Assembly: GCF_900110755.1 (NCBI RefSeq)
Contig: NZ_FOFF01000003.1
Span: 124,001-188,000 of the forward strand
DNA: 64,000 nt
Reading direction: 5' to 3'
From: Streptomyces sp. yr375
Lineage (GTDB): Bacteria > Actinomycetota > Actinomycetes > Streptomycetales > Streptomycetaceae
Notes under the pieces: model-generated
The model's database searches: none
What the model saw: the letters and a program-made list of their open reading frames with translations, nothing else
Told to the model about the DNA's origin: nothing
Shown here: positions 24,517 through 32,140 of the stretch, piece by piece
How positions within the stretch are numbered: the first letter of the stretch is position 1
Layout of the letters: each line of letters opens with the position of its first letter
Position numbers and translations under genes: made by a program

Positions 24517-26736
24517 GTGACAGGGTGGAAGCGGCCCCCGTGGGCGTCGGGGCCGGAACGCGAGGTGCGGGGCGTGCGTGGGGTGCGGTGGCGGCGGGCC
24601 GTCAGCCAGGCCGGGCGGAGCGTCGCGGTGTGGGGTGTCTCGACGCTCACCATGCTGGTGCTCGCGGGGATCCTGCCGGACTTCCGGTTGCAGTCCGCCG
24701 ACGGCGACAGCGCCACCACCATCGCCGTGACCGCGGCCGTCGGCGCCGGTGTGTTCGGTGTGCTGTCGGCCCTGGTCTGGCCGCTGCTGGTGCGCCTCCT
24801 CCTGCTCGTACCGGCGCTGGTCCTGGGCCTGTTGGTGTTCTTCCTCAACGGCTCGCTGCTGCTGCTCGCCCTGCGGCTGAACCCCTCCGGGCAGAGCGAG
24901 GCGGCCCCCGAGACCGCCGTCATCGTCGCCGCCGTGATGTCCGCCGTCGCCTCCGCGACGGGCGGCGCCCTCGCCGTACGCGACGACGACGCCTACCGCC
25001 GCCGTCTCTACCGCCTCGCCGACCGCCGCCGAAGAGGCGGCCCCGCCTGCCCCGCCACGCCCGGCACCGTCTTCCTCCAACTCGACGGCGTCGGCCACGA
25101 CGTGCTGGCGCGGGCCGTACGCAAGGGACTGATGCCGACAGTCGCCCGCTGGCTCGGCGAGGACAACGGAGACGGCGAGCGAACCGGAGCCGGAGCCGGA
25201 GCCGGAGCCGGAACCGGAACCAAAGCCGACCGAGGCCCCACCCACCGCCTCACCCCCTGGCGCACCGACTGGTCCAGTCAGACCGGTGCCAGCCAGCTCG
25301 GCATCCTGCACGGCAGCAACCACGACGTGCCCGCTTTCCGCTGGTACGAGAAGGACAGCGGGGAGGTGATGGTCTGCAACCGCCCCACCAGCGCCGCCGA
25401 ACTCCAGCGCCGTGCCGTCCAACGCACCGGCGACGGCGGGCTGTTGGCCGCCGACGGCGCCAGTCGCGGCAACCTCTTCAGTGGCGGCGCCGACGAACAG
25501 GCCCTCGTGCTGTCCATCGCCGCCCGCCGGCGCAGCCGGGAGACCCGCTCCCGGTCCGGCTACTTCGCCTACTTCTCCGATCCGGCCAACGCCGTACGCA
25601 CCGCGCTGTCCTTCGTCGCCGAAGTGGTCCGCGAGATCGCCCAGTCCACCCGCGCCCGGCTGCGCGAGGAACGGCCGCGCGTCGGACGCGGCGGCCTCTA
25701 CCCGTTCGTCCGCGCCTTCGCGACCGTCGTCGAACGGGACGTCGTGGTGGCCGCCGTGACGGGCGACCTGCTCGCCGGACGCACCGCCGTCTACGCCGAC
25801 CTGGTGGCCTACGACGAGGTCGCGCACCACTCCGGGCCGCTCGGCCGGGACACCGAGCAGGTCCTCGGCCGCCTCGACCGTGCCCTCGCGCTGATCGAGA
25901 ACGTCGCCGAGCACGCGCCCCGCCCGTACCGGATCGTCGTCCTGTCCGACCACGGCCAGAGCCCCGGCGAGACGTTCCGCGCCCGCTACGGCCTGACCCT
26001 CGGCGACCTGGTACGGGCCGGCTGCGGACTGCCCGTGCCGCGCAAGGCCGAACGCACCCACAGCGGCGCGGAGGCCCGCGCGGCCGTCCGCGCGGCGCTG
26101 CGCCGCCCCGTGGAGGAGAGCGGCGACCACCACCGCCCCTCCGGCCGCCGCACGGAGCTGAAGCTCAAGCCGAAGCCGGAGCCGGTCGTGCTGGCCTCGG
26201 GGAACCTGGGCCTGATCTCCTTCCCGGACGTGCCGCACCGGATGAGCAAGGAGGAGATCGACGCCCGTCACCCGGCCCTGTTGGCCACCCTCGCCAACCA
26301 CCCCGGCATCGGCTTCCTCCTGGTGCGCAGCGAGGAGCACGGCGGGGTCGTCCTCGGCGCGTCCGGCGCGGAGCTCCCGCTCGACCAACTCGACGGTGAT
26401 CTGGGCCCGTTGGCCGCCTTCGGGCCCGGCGCGGCCGACGCCGTGCGCCGTACCCACTCCTTCCCGCACACCGCCGACATCATGGTCAACTCCTGCCACG
26501 ACCCGGCCGACGGCGAGGTGCTCGCCTTCGAGGAGCAGATCGGCTCCCACGGCGGCCTCGGCGGCGCGCAGTCCAGACCGTTCCTGCTGTCCCCGCTCAC
26601 CCTGTCCGAACCCGTCACGGACGACGCGGAGTTGACCGGCGCGGAAGCCGTCCACCGCGTCCTGCGCCGCTGGCTGCGCGAGTCGAACGGCCCCCAAGTG
26701 CCCCTGGAGCAGCCCCCCGAGGAGCGCGCCGCCTGA
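24517..26736 (+). CDS. Membrane protein: four-helix phage-holin-like domain fused to an alkaline-phosphatase-superfamily phosphodiesterase
   Basis: 739-residue fusion. Residues about 35-165 contain four hydrophobic helices (VWGVSTLTMLVLAGIL, VGAGVFGVLSALVWPLLVR, LLLVPALVLGLLVFFLNGSLLLLAL and a Val/Ala-rich fourth) like the actinobacterial holin 4-2 domain. From about 185 a cytosolic or extracellular hydrolase follows with VFLQLDGVGHDVL (metal Asp), TGASQLG (Thr nucleophile), AYDEVAHHSGP and VLSDHGQSPG, all typical of type I phosphodiesterases. A GAGAG repeat linker near residue 225 is encoded by GGAGCC repeats. The N-terminal start is uncertain among several GTG codons. Function unproven; envelope lipid or teichoic-acid turnover is possible. 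Confidence 0.75.
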   Translation: MTGWKRPPWASGPEREVRGVRGVRWRRAVSQAGRSVAVWGVSTLTMLVLAGILPDFRLQSADGDSATTIAVTAAVGAGVFGVLSALVWPLLVRLLLLVPALVLGLLVFFLNGSLLLLALRLNPSGQSEAAPETAVIVAAVMSAVASATGGALAVRDDDAYRRRLYRLADRRRRGGPACPATPGTVFLQLDGVGHDVLARAVRKGLMPTVARWLGEDNGDGERTGAGAGAGAGTGTKADRGPTHRLTPWRTDWSSQTGASQLGILHGSNHDVPAFRWYEKDSGEVMVCNRPTSAAELQRRAVQRTGDGGLLAADGASRGNLFSGGADEQALVLSIAARRRSRETRSRSGYFAYFSDPANAVRTALSFVAEVVREIAQSTRARLREERPRVGRGGLYPFVRAFATVVERDVVVAAVTGDLLAGRTAVYADLVAYDEVAHHSGPLGRDTEQVLGRLDRALALIENVAEHAPRPYRIVVLSDHGQSPGETFRARYGLTLGDLVRAGCGLPVPRKAERTHSGAEARAAVRAALRRPVEESGDHHRPSGRRTELKLKPKPEPVVLASGNLGLISFPDVPHRMSKEEIDARHPALLATLANHPGIGFLLVRSEEHGGVVLGASGAELPLDQLDGDLGPLAAFGPGAADAVRRTHSFPHTADIMVNSCHDPADGEVLAFEEQIGSHGGLGGAQSRPFLLSPLTLSEPVTDDAELTGAEAVHRVLRRWLRESNGPQVPLEQPPEERAA

Positions 26737-26865
26737 GTGGGAGCTTTCGGCTGCGCCACAGGAAAACCAGGTGACGGCCGCAACCGTCAATTGAGAACCT
26801 CGACGGCGAGCAACCACATCCGCGAGAGCGGCGCCGGTTTAGGCGCAAAGAGGGGAGTCTTAGCT
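26737..26865 (+). promoter_or_regulatory. Highly structured 5' leader of the MoxR-VWA operon
   Basis: A 129-bp untranslated stretch containing consecutive hairpins: TGACGG/CCGTCA (26772-26789), CTCG-ACGG-CGAG (26799-26810), CCGC-GAGA-GCGG with a GNRA loop (26820-26831), GCGCC/GGCGC (26831-26846), and GCAAAG/CTTTGC (26845-26869). The last encloses the Shine-Dalgarno AGGGGAG in its loop and pairs with the TTG start codon. The fourth and fifth share bases, so they are partly mutually exclusive. This is the architecture of a translational switch. It matches no riboswitch class I can name. Confidence 0.5.
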
Positions 26866-27927
26866 TTGCAGGCTGCAGTGACCGTCACGCCCTCCCGTAT
26901 CCCCGAGATCCTGCTCGGCCTAGCCACCGTGCGGCCGGTGTTCCTCTGGGGTGCCCCCGGTATCGGAAAGTCCTCCCTGGTAAGGGAGTTCGCCGAGTCG
27001 CTCGGGCTGGAGTGCGTGAGTCTGCTCGGTACGCAGCTCGCGCCCGAGGACCTCATCGGCGTCCCGCAGATCCGCGACGGGCGGTCGGTGTTCTGCCCGC
27101 CGGAGGCCATCGCCCGCGACGAGCCGTACTGCCTGTTCCTGGACGAGCTGAACGCGGCCACGCCGGATGTGCAGAAGGCGTTCTACTCGCTCATCCTCGA
27201 CCGCCGGATCGGCTCCTACGAGCTGCCCAAGGGCTCGATCGTGATCGGCGCCGGGAACCGGGCCACGGACAACGCGCTCGCCCGGCCCATCGCGTCCGCG
27301 CTGGTCAACCGGCTCACGCACGTCCACCTGGAGGCGTCCCCGAAGGACTGGCTGGTGTGGGCCGCGGGCAACGGCATCCACCCGTGGGTCCTCGACCACC
27401 TCACCGACCGGCCCGACCACCTGTGGTCCAAGCCGCCGAAGACCGAGGAGCCGTTCTCCACGCCCCGCTCCTGGCACATGCTCTCCGACGCCCTGCACTC
27501 CTTCGGCCGCGACCTCGACGAGGACACCCTCAAGGTCCTCGCGCACGGCACCCTCACGCCCACGCACGCCACCGCGTTCTGCGGCTACGTCAAGATCGTG
27601 CGCAGCCGGTACGGCATCGAGGCCATCCTCAAGGGCGACGCTCCCTGGCCGCACCGGGTCGAGGACCGCGACCTGCTGTACTACCTCGCCGAGTCGTTCC
27701 GCGGCCGGCTGGTCAAGGAACTCCCCGCCGTCAAGGGGCACATGTCGGAGAAGGGCCGGCAAACCGCGTACCGCGCCAAGTCGTTGCTCGTGCAGCTCGC
27801 CGAGATCTCCGTCGAGGTCGCCCAGACCGTCATCGCCTCCGACGGCGACGGCAACCCCGTGCTGCCCGCCTGGTTCCTGGTCGAGGCGGCCCGCGACATG
27901 CCCCGCCTGGTGGAGGCGCGCCGGTGA
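26866..27927 (+). CDS. MoxR-type AAA+ ATPase
   Basis: About 353-residue AAA+ ATPase of the MoxR branch, which act as chaperone-like motors activating VWA or metal-chelating partners. Seen: PSRIPEILLGLATVRPVFLWGAPGIGKSSLVREF (Walker A), LLGTQLAPEDLIGVPQI, YCLFLDELNAATPDVQKAFYSLI (Walker B), GNRATDNALARPIASALVNRL (sensor 1 and Arg finger region) and a C-terminal lid. I choose TTG 26866, eight bases after AGGGGAG; GTG 26878 is an alternative. Its stop overlaps the start of the VWA protein (GTGA), so the pair is coupled. Confidence 0.85.
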   Translation: MQAAVTVTPSRIPEILLGLATVRPVFLWGAPGIGKSSLVREFAESLGLECVSLLGTQLAPEDLIGVPQIRDGRSVFCPPEAIARDEPYCLFLDELNAATPDVQKAFYSLILDRRIGSYELPKGSIVIGAGNRATDNALARPIASALVNRLTHVHLEASPKDWLVWAAGNGIHPWVLDHLTDRPDHLWSKPPKTEEPFSTPRSWHMLSDALHSFGRDLDEDTLKVLAHGTLTPTHATAFCGYVKIVRSRYGIEAILKGDAPWPHRVEDRDLLYYLAESFRGRLVKELPAVKGHMSEKGRQTAYRAKSLLVQLAEISVEVAQTVIASDGDGNPVLPAWFLVEAARDMPRLVEARR

Positions 27928-29720
27928 AACGCGCCGAGCGCGACAAGAAGAAACGGGACCTCGCGCTGGAGTCGTTCGAGTCCGGGGTGGCACTGCTGCG
28001 CACCAACCCGGCACTGGCCGCCCTGAAGTTCGACACCTGCCGCCGCGAGGCGTGCACCATGGCGCCCCGCGACGGACTCGTCAGCGCCGACTCCAACGGC
28101 ACCCTGCACGTCCACCCCACCCGGATCGCCGAGCCCGCCCGCTGGGCCTGGTCCCTCGCGCACGCCGCCCTCCACCTCGGCTTCGGACACCTCCCGGCGG
28201 CCCCGGCCGAGCGCGACCAGCCCGACCGGTACGACCTCGCCGCCCGCTGCACGGTCGTCAACCGCTTCCTGCTCACCTTCCGCGTCGGCACCGCCCCGGA
28301 CGACCTGCCGCTGTCCTACCCCGGCGGCGACGAGGAGCAACTCGCCGCCCGCTGGCGGCGCACCGGGCTCCCGGCCGCCTACGAGCACTGCGGCACCGCC
28401 GGTCCGGCGGCCGACCAGGTGCTCGTGCGGTGGGCCTCGCTCGGGCGGCACATACCGGACTGGCCGCTGGCGTTCGCCACCGCCCTGACCCGCACCGTGT
28501 CCGCCGCGATGGACATGGCGGGCGGCCGCCGCGACTCCCTCGACGACGCAGCGCCCGCCCGCCGCCCGTGGGAGCGCGCTCTGAACTGGTTCGTCTCGTC
28601 CTACCCGCTGCTCGGCGGCCTCGCGGCCGGCATCAAGCTCGTCGCCGACGCCGAACTCGCCCGCGCGCACGGCATCTCCATCGCCGCCGTGAACGCGGAG
28701 GCGGGGGAGATCTACGTCAACCCGCTGCGGACGTTCGACGACGAGGAGTGGCGGTTCGTCCTCGCCCACGAGATGCTGCACGCCGCCCTGCGCCACGGCG
28801 ACCGCTGCGGCACCCGCGACCCCTACCTCTTCAACGTCGCCTGCGACTACGTCATCAACGGCTGGCTGCGCGAGATGCAGGTCGGCGCGATGCCTGAAGG
28901 GGTTCTGTACGACGCCCAGTTGGCGGGCCTGTCCGCCGAGGAGGTGTACGACCGCATCGCCGTGGACCTGCGCCGGATGCGCCGCCTGGCCACCCTGCGC
29001 GGCAAGGGCCTCGGCGACGTCCTCGGCGGCCCGCTCGGCCCGCCCCGCGACTACGTCGACCTCGACGGCTTCTACCGACGCGGCCTCGCCCAGGGCCTCG
29101 ACCTGCACCAGCGGCAGGAACGCGGCTTCCTGCCCGGCGGGTTGGTCGAGGAGATCCGCGCGCTGAGCCACCCGCCGCTGCCCTGGGACGCCCAACTGGC
29201 GCGCTGGTTCGACGAGTTCGTCCCACGCCCCGAGCCGCTGCGGACGTACGCCCGGCCCGCCCGCCGCCAGGCCTCCACCCCCGACATCCCGCGCGCCGGC
29301 CGCTGGTTCCCGCCCGAGGAGATCGCTCGCTGTACCTTCGGCGTCGTCCTGGACACCTCCGGCTCCATGGACCGCACCCTCCTCGGCAAGGCGCTCGGCG
29401 CGATCGCCTCGTACGCCGAGGCCCGTGACGTCCCGGCCGCCCGGGTCGTGTTCTGCGACGCGGCCCCGCACGACGCGGGCTACCTGCCGGTCACCGAGAT
29501 CGCCGGCCGGGTCCGCGTCCACGGGCGCGGCGGCACGGTCCTACAACCCGGCATCGACCTGTTGCACCGCGCCGACGACTTCCCGCCCGGCGCGCCGCTC
29601 CTGGTCATCACCGACGGCTGGTGCGACGTCCTGCGGGTGCGGCGCGAACACGCGTACCTGATCCCGCAGGGCAGTCATCTGCCGTTCACCGCGCGGGGGC
29701 CGGTGTTCCGGGTGCGGTGA
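27924..29720 (+). CDS. Putative zinc metallopeptidase fused to a VWA-like domain (DUF2201 type)
   Basis: 598-residue partner of the MoxR ATPase. The N-terminal and middle part (about residues 1-420) is the DUF2201 N-terminal putative metallopeptidase: the zinc motif HEMLH within VLAHEMLHAALRHGDR near residue 278 fits HExxH plus a downstream His. The C-terminal domain (about 465-590) is VWA-like, with the metal-ion adhesion motif LDTSGSMDRTLL near residue 478 and LLVITDGWCD. GTG 27924 overlaps the ATPase stop. The two proteins are likely to assemble into an ATP-driven complex acting on a protein client; client and phenotype unknown. Confidence 0.8.
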   Translation: MKRAERDKKKRDLALESFESGVALLRTNPALAALKFDTCRREACTMAPRDGLVSADSNGTLHVHPTRIAEPARWAWSLAHAALHLGFGHLPAAPAERDQPDRYDLAARCTVVNRFLLTFRVGTAPDDLPLSYPGGDEEQLAARWRRTGLPAAYEHCGTAGPAADQVLVRWASLGRHIPDWPLAFATALTRTVSAAMDMAGGRRDSLDDAAPARRPWERALNWFVSSYPLLGGLAAGIKLVADAELARAHGISIAAVNAEAGEIYVNPLRTFDDEEWRFVLAHEMLHAALRHGDRCGTRDPYLFNVACDYVINGWLREMQVGAMPEGVLYDAQLAGLSAEEVYDRIAVDLRRMRRLATLRGKGLGDVLGGPLGPPRDYVDLDGFYRRGLAQGLDLHQRQERGFLPGGLVEEIRALSHPPLPWDAQLARWFDEFVPRPEPLRTYARPARRQASTPDIPRAGRWFPPEEIARCTFGVVLDTSGSMDRTLLGKALGAIASYAEARDVPAARVVFCDAAPHDAGYLPVTEIAGRVRVHGRGGTVLQPGIDLLHRADDFPPGAPLLVITDGWCDVLRVRREHAYLIPQGSHLPFTARGPVFRVR

Positions 29721-29839
29721 CGCGGAGTGTGATCGGATGGGGGGAGGGGACTCCGGAACGGGTCCGCACGCCCCGGTCCGTACCGTCCCCACAGCCCGCA
29801 CAGTCTCCATGCTTCATGCTCCACGCGAAAGGAAGAAAC

Positions 29840-30268
29840 GTGGCCACCACGCGCTCCGCACACACCGTCTGGGAAGGCAGCCTGATCGAGGGCAACGGTG
29901 TCGTGTCCTTCGACTCCTCCGGCGCCATCGCCCAGCAGCCCGTGACCTGGGCCGCCCGTACCCAGGAGGCGAACGGAAAGACCAGCCCCGAGGAGCTGAT
30001 CGCGGCAGCCCACTCCAGTTGCTTCTCCATGGCCTTCTCGCACGCCCTGGCCGGCGCGGGCACCCCGCCCACCAAGCTCATCACCTCGGCCGACGTCACC
30101 TTCCAGCCGGGTGAGGGCATCACCGGCATCCACCTGACGGTGGAGGGCTCCGTGCCCGGCCTCGACGAGGACGCCTTCCTCGCCGCCGCCGAACAGGCCA
30201 AGGTCAACTGCCCCGTCAGCCAGGCCCTCAAGGCCGTGCCGATCACCCTCTCGGCCAAGCTCGCCTGA
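29840..30268 (+). CDS. OsmC family peroxiredoxin
   Basis: 142-residue thiol peroxidase that reduces organic hydroperoxides. Seen: the start THTVWEGSLIEG-like region (AHTVWEGSLIEGNG), TSPEELIAAAHSSCFSMAFSHAL with the peroxidatic Cys and catalytic Glu, and the resolving Cys in AKVNCPVSQALKAV. Length is normal for the YhfA/OsmC class. GTG 29840 follows AAAGGAAG. A dyad terminator follows. Soluble cytosolic enzyme. Confidence 0.9.
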   Translation: MATTRSAHTVWEGSLIEGNGVVSFDSSGAIAQQPVTWAARTQEANGKTSPEELIAAAHSSCFSMAFSHALAGAGTPPTKLITSADVTFQPGEGITGIHLTVEGSVPGLDEDAFLAAAEQAKVNCPVSQALKAVPITLSAKLA

Positions 30269-30281
30269 ACCGACCGGAACA

Positions 30282-30319
30282 CGGGGTGCGGGAGCCGGCG
30301 CGAACGCCCCCGCACCCCG
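30282..30319 (+). terminator. Hairpin terminator after osmC-like gene
   Basis: Perfect 11-bp inverted repeat: CGGGGTGCGGG (30282-30292) and CCCGCACCCCG (30309-30319), 13 bp after the stop codon. Confidence 0.75.
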
Positions 30320-30343
30320 CCCGCCGTCCCGGAGCCGAGCACC

Positions 30344-31105
30344 ATGCCACCCCCACCCCCACCCCGTCCGGCTGTCTCCGCGCATCGCGGCGGCACCGAG
30401 CGCTTCGCCGCCGCGACCCGGGAGGCGTACGAGGACGCGCTCGTCTCCGGTGCCGAGTACGTCGAGTTCGACGTCCGGCGGACCGTCGACGGCGTGTTCG
30501 TCGTCCACCATGACGCCCGGGTCGGCCCCGACGGACCGCCGCTCGCCCGGCTCACGTACCCCGAACTGTGCGGACGCGCCGGGTACGCCGTCCCCGTCGT
30601 CGAGGACGTCATGACGCTGACCGCCGGAAGACTCGTCGGCCACCTGGACCTGAAGGAGACCGGCTACGAGCGGGAGATCGTCGACCGGGCGGTCGCCCTG
30701 CTCGGCCGGGACGGATTCGTCGCCACCTCCCTGGAGGACGTCTCCGTCGCCGCGATCACCCGCGCCTTCCCCGGCGTGCGCACGGCCCTGTCGCTGGGCC
30801 GCGACCGCAGCGAAATGGGGGCGGCACGGCTCGCGGGCACCCGGGCGAGCGAACTGTTCCCGATGCGGCGGCTGCGTGCCTGCGGGGCCCACGGGGTCGC
30901 CGTGCACCAGCGGCTCGCCCGCGCCACCGTGCTGCGCCGGGCCGCCGCGCACGGGCTGTTCACCATGGTCTGGACGGTCAACGACGACGCCGGCCTGCGG
31001 ACGTTCCTCGCCGACAGCCGGGTCGACGTCCTGGTCACGGACCGGCCGAGGCGCGCGGTGGAACTGCGCGGCGACCCGCGTCGCACCCTGGGACTCCGTC
31101 AGTGA
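30344..31105 (+). CDS. Glycerophosphodiester phosphodiesterase
   Basis: 253-residue TIM-barrel hydrolase that splits glycerophosphodiesters into glycerol-3-phosphate and an alcohol. Seen: VSAHRGG (catalytic His and Arg) at residues 11-17, AEYVEFDVRRTVDGVFVVHHDARV with the metal Glu-Asp and second catalytic His, LVGHLDLKET, and MVWTVND with the conserved C-terminal Trp. No signal peptide, so cytosolic. The stop lies inside a triplicated 11-bp repeat and the gene is convergent with the XRE regulator. Cytosolic partner to phospholipid turnover. Confidence 0.88.
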   Translation: MPPPPPPRPAVSAHRGGTERFAAATREAYEDALVSGAEYVEFDVRRTVDGVFVVHHDARVGPDGPPLARLTYPELCGRAGYAVPVVEDVMTLTAGRLVGHLDLKETGYEREIVDRAVALLGRDGFVATSLEDVSVAAITRAFPGVRTALSLGRDRSEMGAARLAGTRASELFPMRRLRACGAHGVAVHQRLARATVLRRAAAHGLFTMVWTVNDDAGLRTFLADSRVDVLVTDRPRRAVELRGDPRRTLGLRQ

Positions 31106-31126
31106 TCCGTCAGTGATCCGTCAGTA
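31095..31126. repeat. Triplicated 11-bp repeat spanning the GDPD stop and XRE 3' end
   Basis: TCCGTCAGTGA is repeated three times (31095, 31106 and 31117, the last ending TAA). It covers the GDPD stop codon and runs into the last codons of the convergent XRE gene. A slipped-strand duplication of a gene end is likely. Confidence 0.7.
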
Positions 31127-31984
31127 ACTCGCGCGGACGTCCCGCAGGATCTCCCTGGTGCGGCGCGCGCACGCGGCGTGCGTCGTCATGTGGTCGAGGA
31201 CCTCCAGATGCGCGGAGACCTCCTCGCGGTCGTCGAGGTACAGCGCGCCGGTCAGATACTCGGTGACGACCATGTCGGGCAGTTCGGGCTCGGCGAACCG
31301 GAACAGCGAGAACGGCGCGGACATCCCCGGATGCGGGCCGGTCGCGAACTCGGCGACCTGCAAGGTGATCCGGTCACGCTCGGCCAACTCCACGAGTTTG
31401 TCGAGCTGTTGGGCCATCACCGCCGGGTCCGCACTCACCGGGCGGCGCAGCACCGTCTCGTCCATGACCACCCACAGATGGGGCGGATCGGTGTCGGCCA
31501 GCAGCCGTTGGCGCGCCATGCGCAGCGACACGTGCCGCTCGGTCGACTGCGGGGTCGTGCGCCCGACCGTCCCGGCCTCCAGCACGGCGCGCGCGTAGTC
31601 CTCGGTCTGCAGCAGCCCGGGCACGAAGTGCGGCTCGTACGAGCGGATCAGCCGGGCCGAACCCTCCAGGCTCACATACAGGCTGAACCACTCGGGCAGC
31701 ACGTCGTGGTACCGCTGCCACCAACCGGGCCGGTTCGCCTCCTCGGTGAGCAGGACAAACGCCTCGGCCTCGCCCTCCGGGACGCCGTACGTCTCCAACA
31801 GCACCTGCACGTACGGGACTTTCAACGCGACGTCGGCCGTCTCCATGCGCCGCACGGTCGCGGGAGCCACGCGCAACACGCGGGCAGCCTCGTCCCGGCC
31901 GAGGCCGGCCGCCTCGCGCAACTCCTGCAGCCGCCTGCCCAGAACCACCTGCCCCACGGTGGGCGCGGGCCGTCGCTCACTCAC
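31121..31984 (-). CDS. XRE family regulator with DUF5753
   Basis: 287-residue transcriptional regulator typical of Streptomyces. An N-terminal helix-turn-helix (residues about 10-65, LRRLQELREAAGLGRDEAARVLRVAPATVRRMETAD pattern) is followed by the DUF5753 sensor domain, recognised by YVSLEGSARLIRSYEPHFVPGLLQTEDYARAVL and MDETVLRRPVSADPAVMAQQLDKLVELA. These usually pair with a small DUF397 protein. I see none next door. GTG start at 31984, divergent from the ADP-ribosylglycohydrolase gene, which it may control. Ligand unknown. Confidence 0.87.
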   Translation of the reverse strand: MSERRPAPTVGQVVLGRRLQELREAAGLGRDEAARVLRVAPATVRRMETADVALKVPYVQVLLETYGVPEGEAEAFVLLTEEANRPGWWQRYHDVLPEWFSLYVSLEGSARLIRSYEPHFVPGLLQTEDYARAVLEAGTVGRTTPQSTERHVSLRMARQRLLADTDPPHLWVVMDETVLRRPVSADPAVMAQQLDKLVELAERDRITLQVAEFATGPHPGMSAPFSLFRFAEPELPDMVVTEYLTGALYLDDREEVSAHLEVLDHMTTHAACARRTREILRDVRASY

Positions 31985-32140
31985 GCCACGTCTCCCCTAC
32001 GGGTCACCACACGCGGGCCAGTGTGCCACGTCCCGGCCCGATCCCCCTGACGCCGGGAGGAAGGGGGGCGGGGGCGAAGGAGGAGAGGACGCGACAATGG
32101 TCATACGTACAACGGTGGTTCGCAGTTGAGGAGCGAGTGG

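Noticed and set aside
26799..26810. A guanidine-II (mini-ykkC) riboswitch, because of the hairpin loop ACGG
   Set aside because: That class needs two ACGR hairpins close together before the Shine-Dalgarno, and its genes encode small exporters. Only one such loop is present and the gene is a MoxR ATPase.
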